DNA of 64,000 nt, taken from NCBI GenBank assembly GCA_905182985.1, contig CAJJDN010000037.1, positions 23,892 through 87,891 on the forward strand. The letters are read 5' to 3'. A model generated the notes under the pieces. That model ran no database searches. It was not told the DNA's origin and was given only the letters and a program-made list of their open reading frames with translations. Shown here piece after piece: positions 61,546-64,000 of the stretch. The DNA is from Paramecium sonneborni (taxonomy: Eukaryota > Ciliophora > Oligohymenophorea > Peniculida > Parameciidae). Numbering within the stretch: position 1 is the stretch's first letter; every line of letters starts with the position of its first letter. Made by a program: the position numbers and the translations under genes.

Positions 61546-62711
61546 ATGTTATCTACATCTGCATCTTCAGTTTCATATAGACAAAAAGGAAAGCTACCTT
61601 CTACAAATAGTAAACTATATAAAGGATTTGTTCATGATGCTACTAGTAAATTATCTGTAGGATCAATACCTGCAAAATTGGAACTTATTATCTATAGAGA
61701 TTAAAGCACAAAAGCATTTGGATCTAGCGAACCAAGATTTAAATAATAAATGGCTGATAATCCCGGTCCTTAAGAATATGATTGTGGGGTATATTAATTT
61801 GGTAAAGTGCAATCAGAATCGATTTCTAATAAGGGAACTGGAGGATTAGCTTGTTCTTAAGAAAGAAATGTTTTTGCCCCAAAATATGTAAATTCAGGTC
61901 CTGGACCTGGATAATATAATTCAAATCAAAGCTTTAATTCTTCATAATCAACTAACAATCCTTCATTTTTTATGAGACAATAATAATAAAAGAGCGTTGA
62001 AAAGGTTGAAGTAATAAATCCTGGACCTGGAGAGTATAATTAATATATTAAATTAGATATGATATGCCATAACCAAAAAAATCGAATGTAGTTAAATATG
62101 TGTTTTCATCTAAAACCTTAAGAGGTTAATTTTAAAATAAACCAGATAATCCTCCTCCAGGTTAATATGAAGTCTAAAATTAATTATCAAAACCTGAACA
62201 TAAAGGACCAACATCTAGTAAATAATTATATTTATTTAGGTTTTCATCCTGATCGTGCTTAATTAAGAGAAATAACTCCATAATAACAAATAGTAGCTAT
62301 GATGTTGAATGATAAAGATAAATAAAATGATAAAATATTACCAGGACCTGGTGATTATGAAACTAAATTTCCAATTTTTGATCCCGATTACATTGTTAAA
62401 AAAGAATTATCATCATTTGCAATTCAACCTGGAAAAGATCGCTTTGGAAGATAAGAGAGAGAATAAGAACCTGATAAAATAGGACCAGGTAATTAAATTA
62501 ATACTAAATAAAAGGATCTTATTAACTACCTAGTAAATTTGATGAAATAGCAAAAGATAAATTGTTAGTCTCAGGTAATGTGTTTATGTCAGAAAGTTTG
62601 AGATAACCATATGGAGATTTTGATAAGAGATTAGGACCAAATCCTAAAAGTCCTTATATTTTACCAAAAAAAAAGAATTTTCACTTTAATCTACAAAGAA
62701 AGTGGGTGTGA
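61546..62711 (+). CDS. STPGR (sperm-tail PG-rich repeat) protein
   Basis: 364 residues in four exons. Introns of 23, 22 and 26 nt at 62034-62056, 62218-62239 and 62489-62514 restore the frame, and the first restores the repeat itself. Pro-Gly-Pro repeats are spaced 35-60 residues apart: DNPGPQEYDCG, SGPGPGQYN, NPGPGEYDMP, NPPPGQYEV, LPGPGDYETKFP, IGPGSYQLPS, and a final LGPNPKSPYILP. This x-PGPGxY periodicity is the SHIPPO/STPGR motif of ODF3- and CIMAP-like proteins. In ciliates and animals these bind along axonemal microtubules, often inside the doublet lumen. No signal peptide. Its start lies 9 bp after the preceding stop, so the two genes must share very compact untranslated regions. Confidence 0.87.
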
Positions 62712-62901
62712 CTATTTTGGTTGTTTTTTTAATCCATTAAAATTAATAACATATTATATAATTAAAAATAAGTGTATAATTTAATTGATTATGATATTCT
62801 CAAAATGTTTGTTATTTTTCTTAAGGATTATTAATGATAAAGATGATCTATTTTTGGCATAATCGTAAAAAAAATATAATTAATAATTTCTTATTAATTA
62901 A

Positions 62902-64000
62902 ATGCAAGCACCAAATCTAACGAAATTACCAAGTTAATAAAAAGTTCCTAAATATCGGCCTGTAGCATAATAAATATTATATAGTCAATCAACATAGATA
63001 ATCTGATAGCAATATGTACAGGTAAACTTAAGAATTGTCCTAATCATAAAAAAGCATTATATATTAGAGCATCCGCCTATATTAAAAAAGGTGAATATGA
63101 AACAGCAATATAAGATTGTAATAAATTATTAGAATCAGATAGTGATAATGTTGGTGGATATTATTTGAGAGGTATTAAAATTTAATAAATTAAGGATGTG
63201 CAAATGAAAAATTAGGATAGACAGATCTTGCAATAGATGATTTCTCTAAAGTATTATTATTAGATGAAAATCATGTAAATGCAGCCTTTGCTCGTGCTTC
63301 TTGTTTAAATCTAAAAGGTGATTTTGCAGGGGCCATAGAAGATTATACTCGAGCATTAGAAAAAGATAATGCTAAATCACTCAATCTTTCTAATTCAATC
63401 AATAAAAGATCATTACTTAGAAATAGTTCAATGAAAAAAGATGAAAACTAAAACTATCCTAAAACAGAAGCATTTTAATATAAGACTAAAACAAATAAAT
63501 ATTAATAGCCAGAAGAAGATGATCTTATGAATCCATAAAATGATGAAGAATATTTATAAAATGATTAGTCATAGATTTAACATTAACCCTAATAAAGTAG
63601 CTTTATGAGTTAAAACCCTCTTTATACTAGTATTGATGCTAATGAATTGCATATATAGCGACCCTCTTAAATTATAGATAAAGAAATTTCACAACCTATG
63701 CAATAGCAATTAATTTCTATGATTCCAGATAATATTAAATAAGATAATAAAAAGATATCAGATTGGTTTCATTAATAAGGCTTTGATTCTCGAAAAAAAG
63801 AAGATTTTATTAAAGCTATTGAATTTTATACAATGGCTCTAATGTTTAATGCCAATCATTTTAAATCGATCTTTAATCGAGGTATAATACGTATTTTATA
63901 ATAGGTTTTGCATTTGATAAGTTAAGAATGTATAACGATGCAATTAATGATTATACTAAAGCTATAGAAATGGATTCAAAGAATGCTTATGCTTACTATA
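62902..64000 (+). CDS. TPR-repeat protein, 3' end outside window
   Basis: Begins at ATG 62902 (MQAPNLTKLPSQQKVPKYRP) and is cut by the window edge after about 340 codons. Introns, all 23 nt, are at 62962-62984, 63172-63194 and 63882-63904. TPR units: HKKALYIRASAYIKKGEYET, GYYLRGCANEKLGQTDLAID, VNAAFARASCLNLKGDFAGA with EDYTRALEKDN. After a Gln/Asn/Pro-rich linker of about 150 residues comes a second set (DFIKAIEFYTMALMFNANH and NRGFAFDKLRMYNDAINDY with AIEMDSKNAYAYY). The W-LG-Y-A-F-A-P consensus positions are clear, with conserved Gly and Ala in each first helix. A protein-protein interaction or co-chaperone-type role is implied. The identity of the 3' part is unknown. Confidence 0.85.

Noticed and set aside
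1..64000. tRNA, rRNA, CRISPR, bacterial promoters, operons and ribosome binding sites
   Set aside because: The organism is a eukaryote. I looked for tRNA B-box-like and telomeric repeats by eye and saw none; tRNAscan-SE and Rfam searches would be decisive.

Overview
The window is ciliate DNA, almost certainly a Paramecium macronuclear scaffold or one built mostly from macronuclear reads. TAA and TAG occur in frame inside every convincing gene, where they fit as glutamine, and TGA is the only stop. Genes are broken by tiny introns, nearly all 20-32 nt, with GT(A) and (T)AG ends whose removal restores the frame. One gene encodes a trichocyst matrix protein, a product of the ciliate extrusive organelle. 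The DNA is very A+T rich, so TGA-only reading frames of 150-250 codons arise by chance. I trusted introns that repair frames, recognisable motifs and balanced composition more than ORF length.

Left part (1-45 kb) is gene-poor and accessory in character. It holds an AIG1-like GTPase (551-1774), an unresolved gene at 2.9-4.5 kb, a decayed secreted or surface protein gene (about 6.0-7.4 kb), a jacalin-like lectin-domain gene (7850-8739), and a giant minus-strand Cys-rich membrane protein (18460-12030). These are followed by a WD40-like gene (21184-20195), a decayed fragment near 21.4 kb, a weak candidate at 27 kb, and a 12.5 kb minus-strand gene for a NACHT NTPase, pentapeptide and WD40 protein (41822-29343). 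Two single N bases (10400 and 24714) each sit between two near-identical direct copies of about 1.1 kb, so both look like unmerged contig overlaps. The second pair differs by a 44-bp TA-bounded insertion with an internal eliminated sequence (IES) type end.

Right part (45-64 kb) is compact, typical Paramecium coding DNA: a small membrane protein, mitochondrial glutamate dehydrogenase, a TECR-type enoyl reductase pseudogene, mitochondrial processing peptidase alpha subunit, and an LRR-ankyrin protein. Next come a G-patch protein, a 53-residue membrane protein, a PH-plus-permuted-NlpC/P60 protein, a trichocyst matrix protein, and a Na+/H+ exchanger. The window ends with a coiled-coil protein, an STPGR (sperm-tail PG-rich repeat) protein and a TPR protein that runs off the edge.

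There is no operon structure. Genes are monocistronic on both strands with gaps down to 9 bp. The functional mix (mitochondrial metabolism, secretory organelle, axoneme-type protein, ion exchange) is housekeeping on the right. The left carries NLR/STAND, AIG1, lectin and Cys-rich surface-type proteins that would suit recognition or surface roles, which is inference only.
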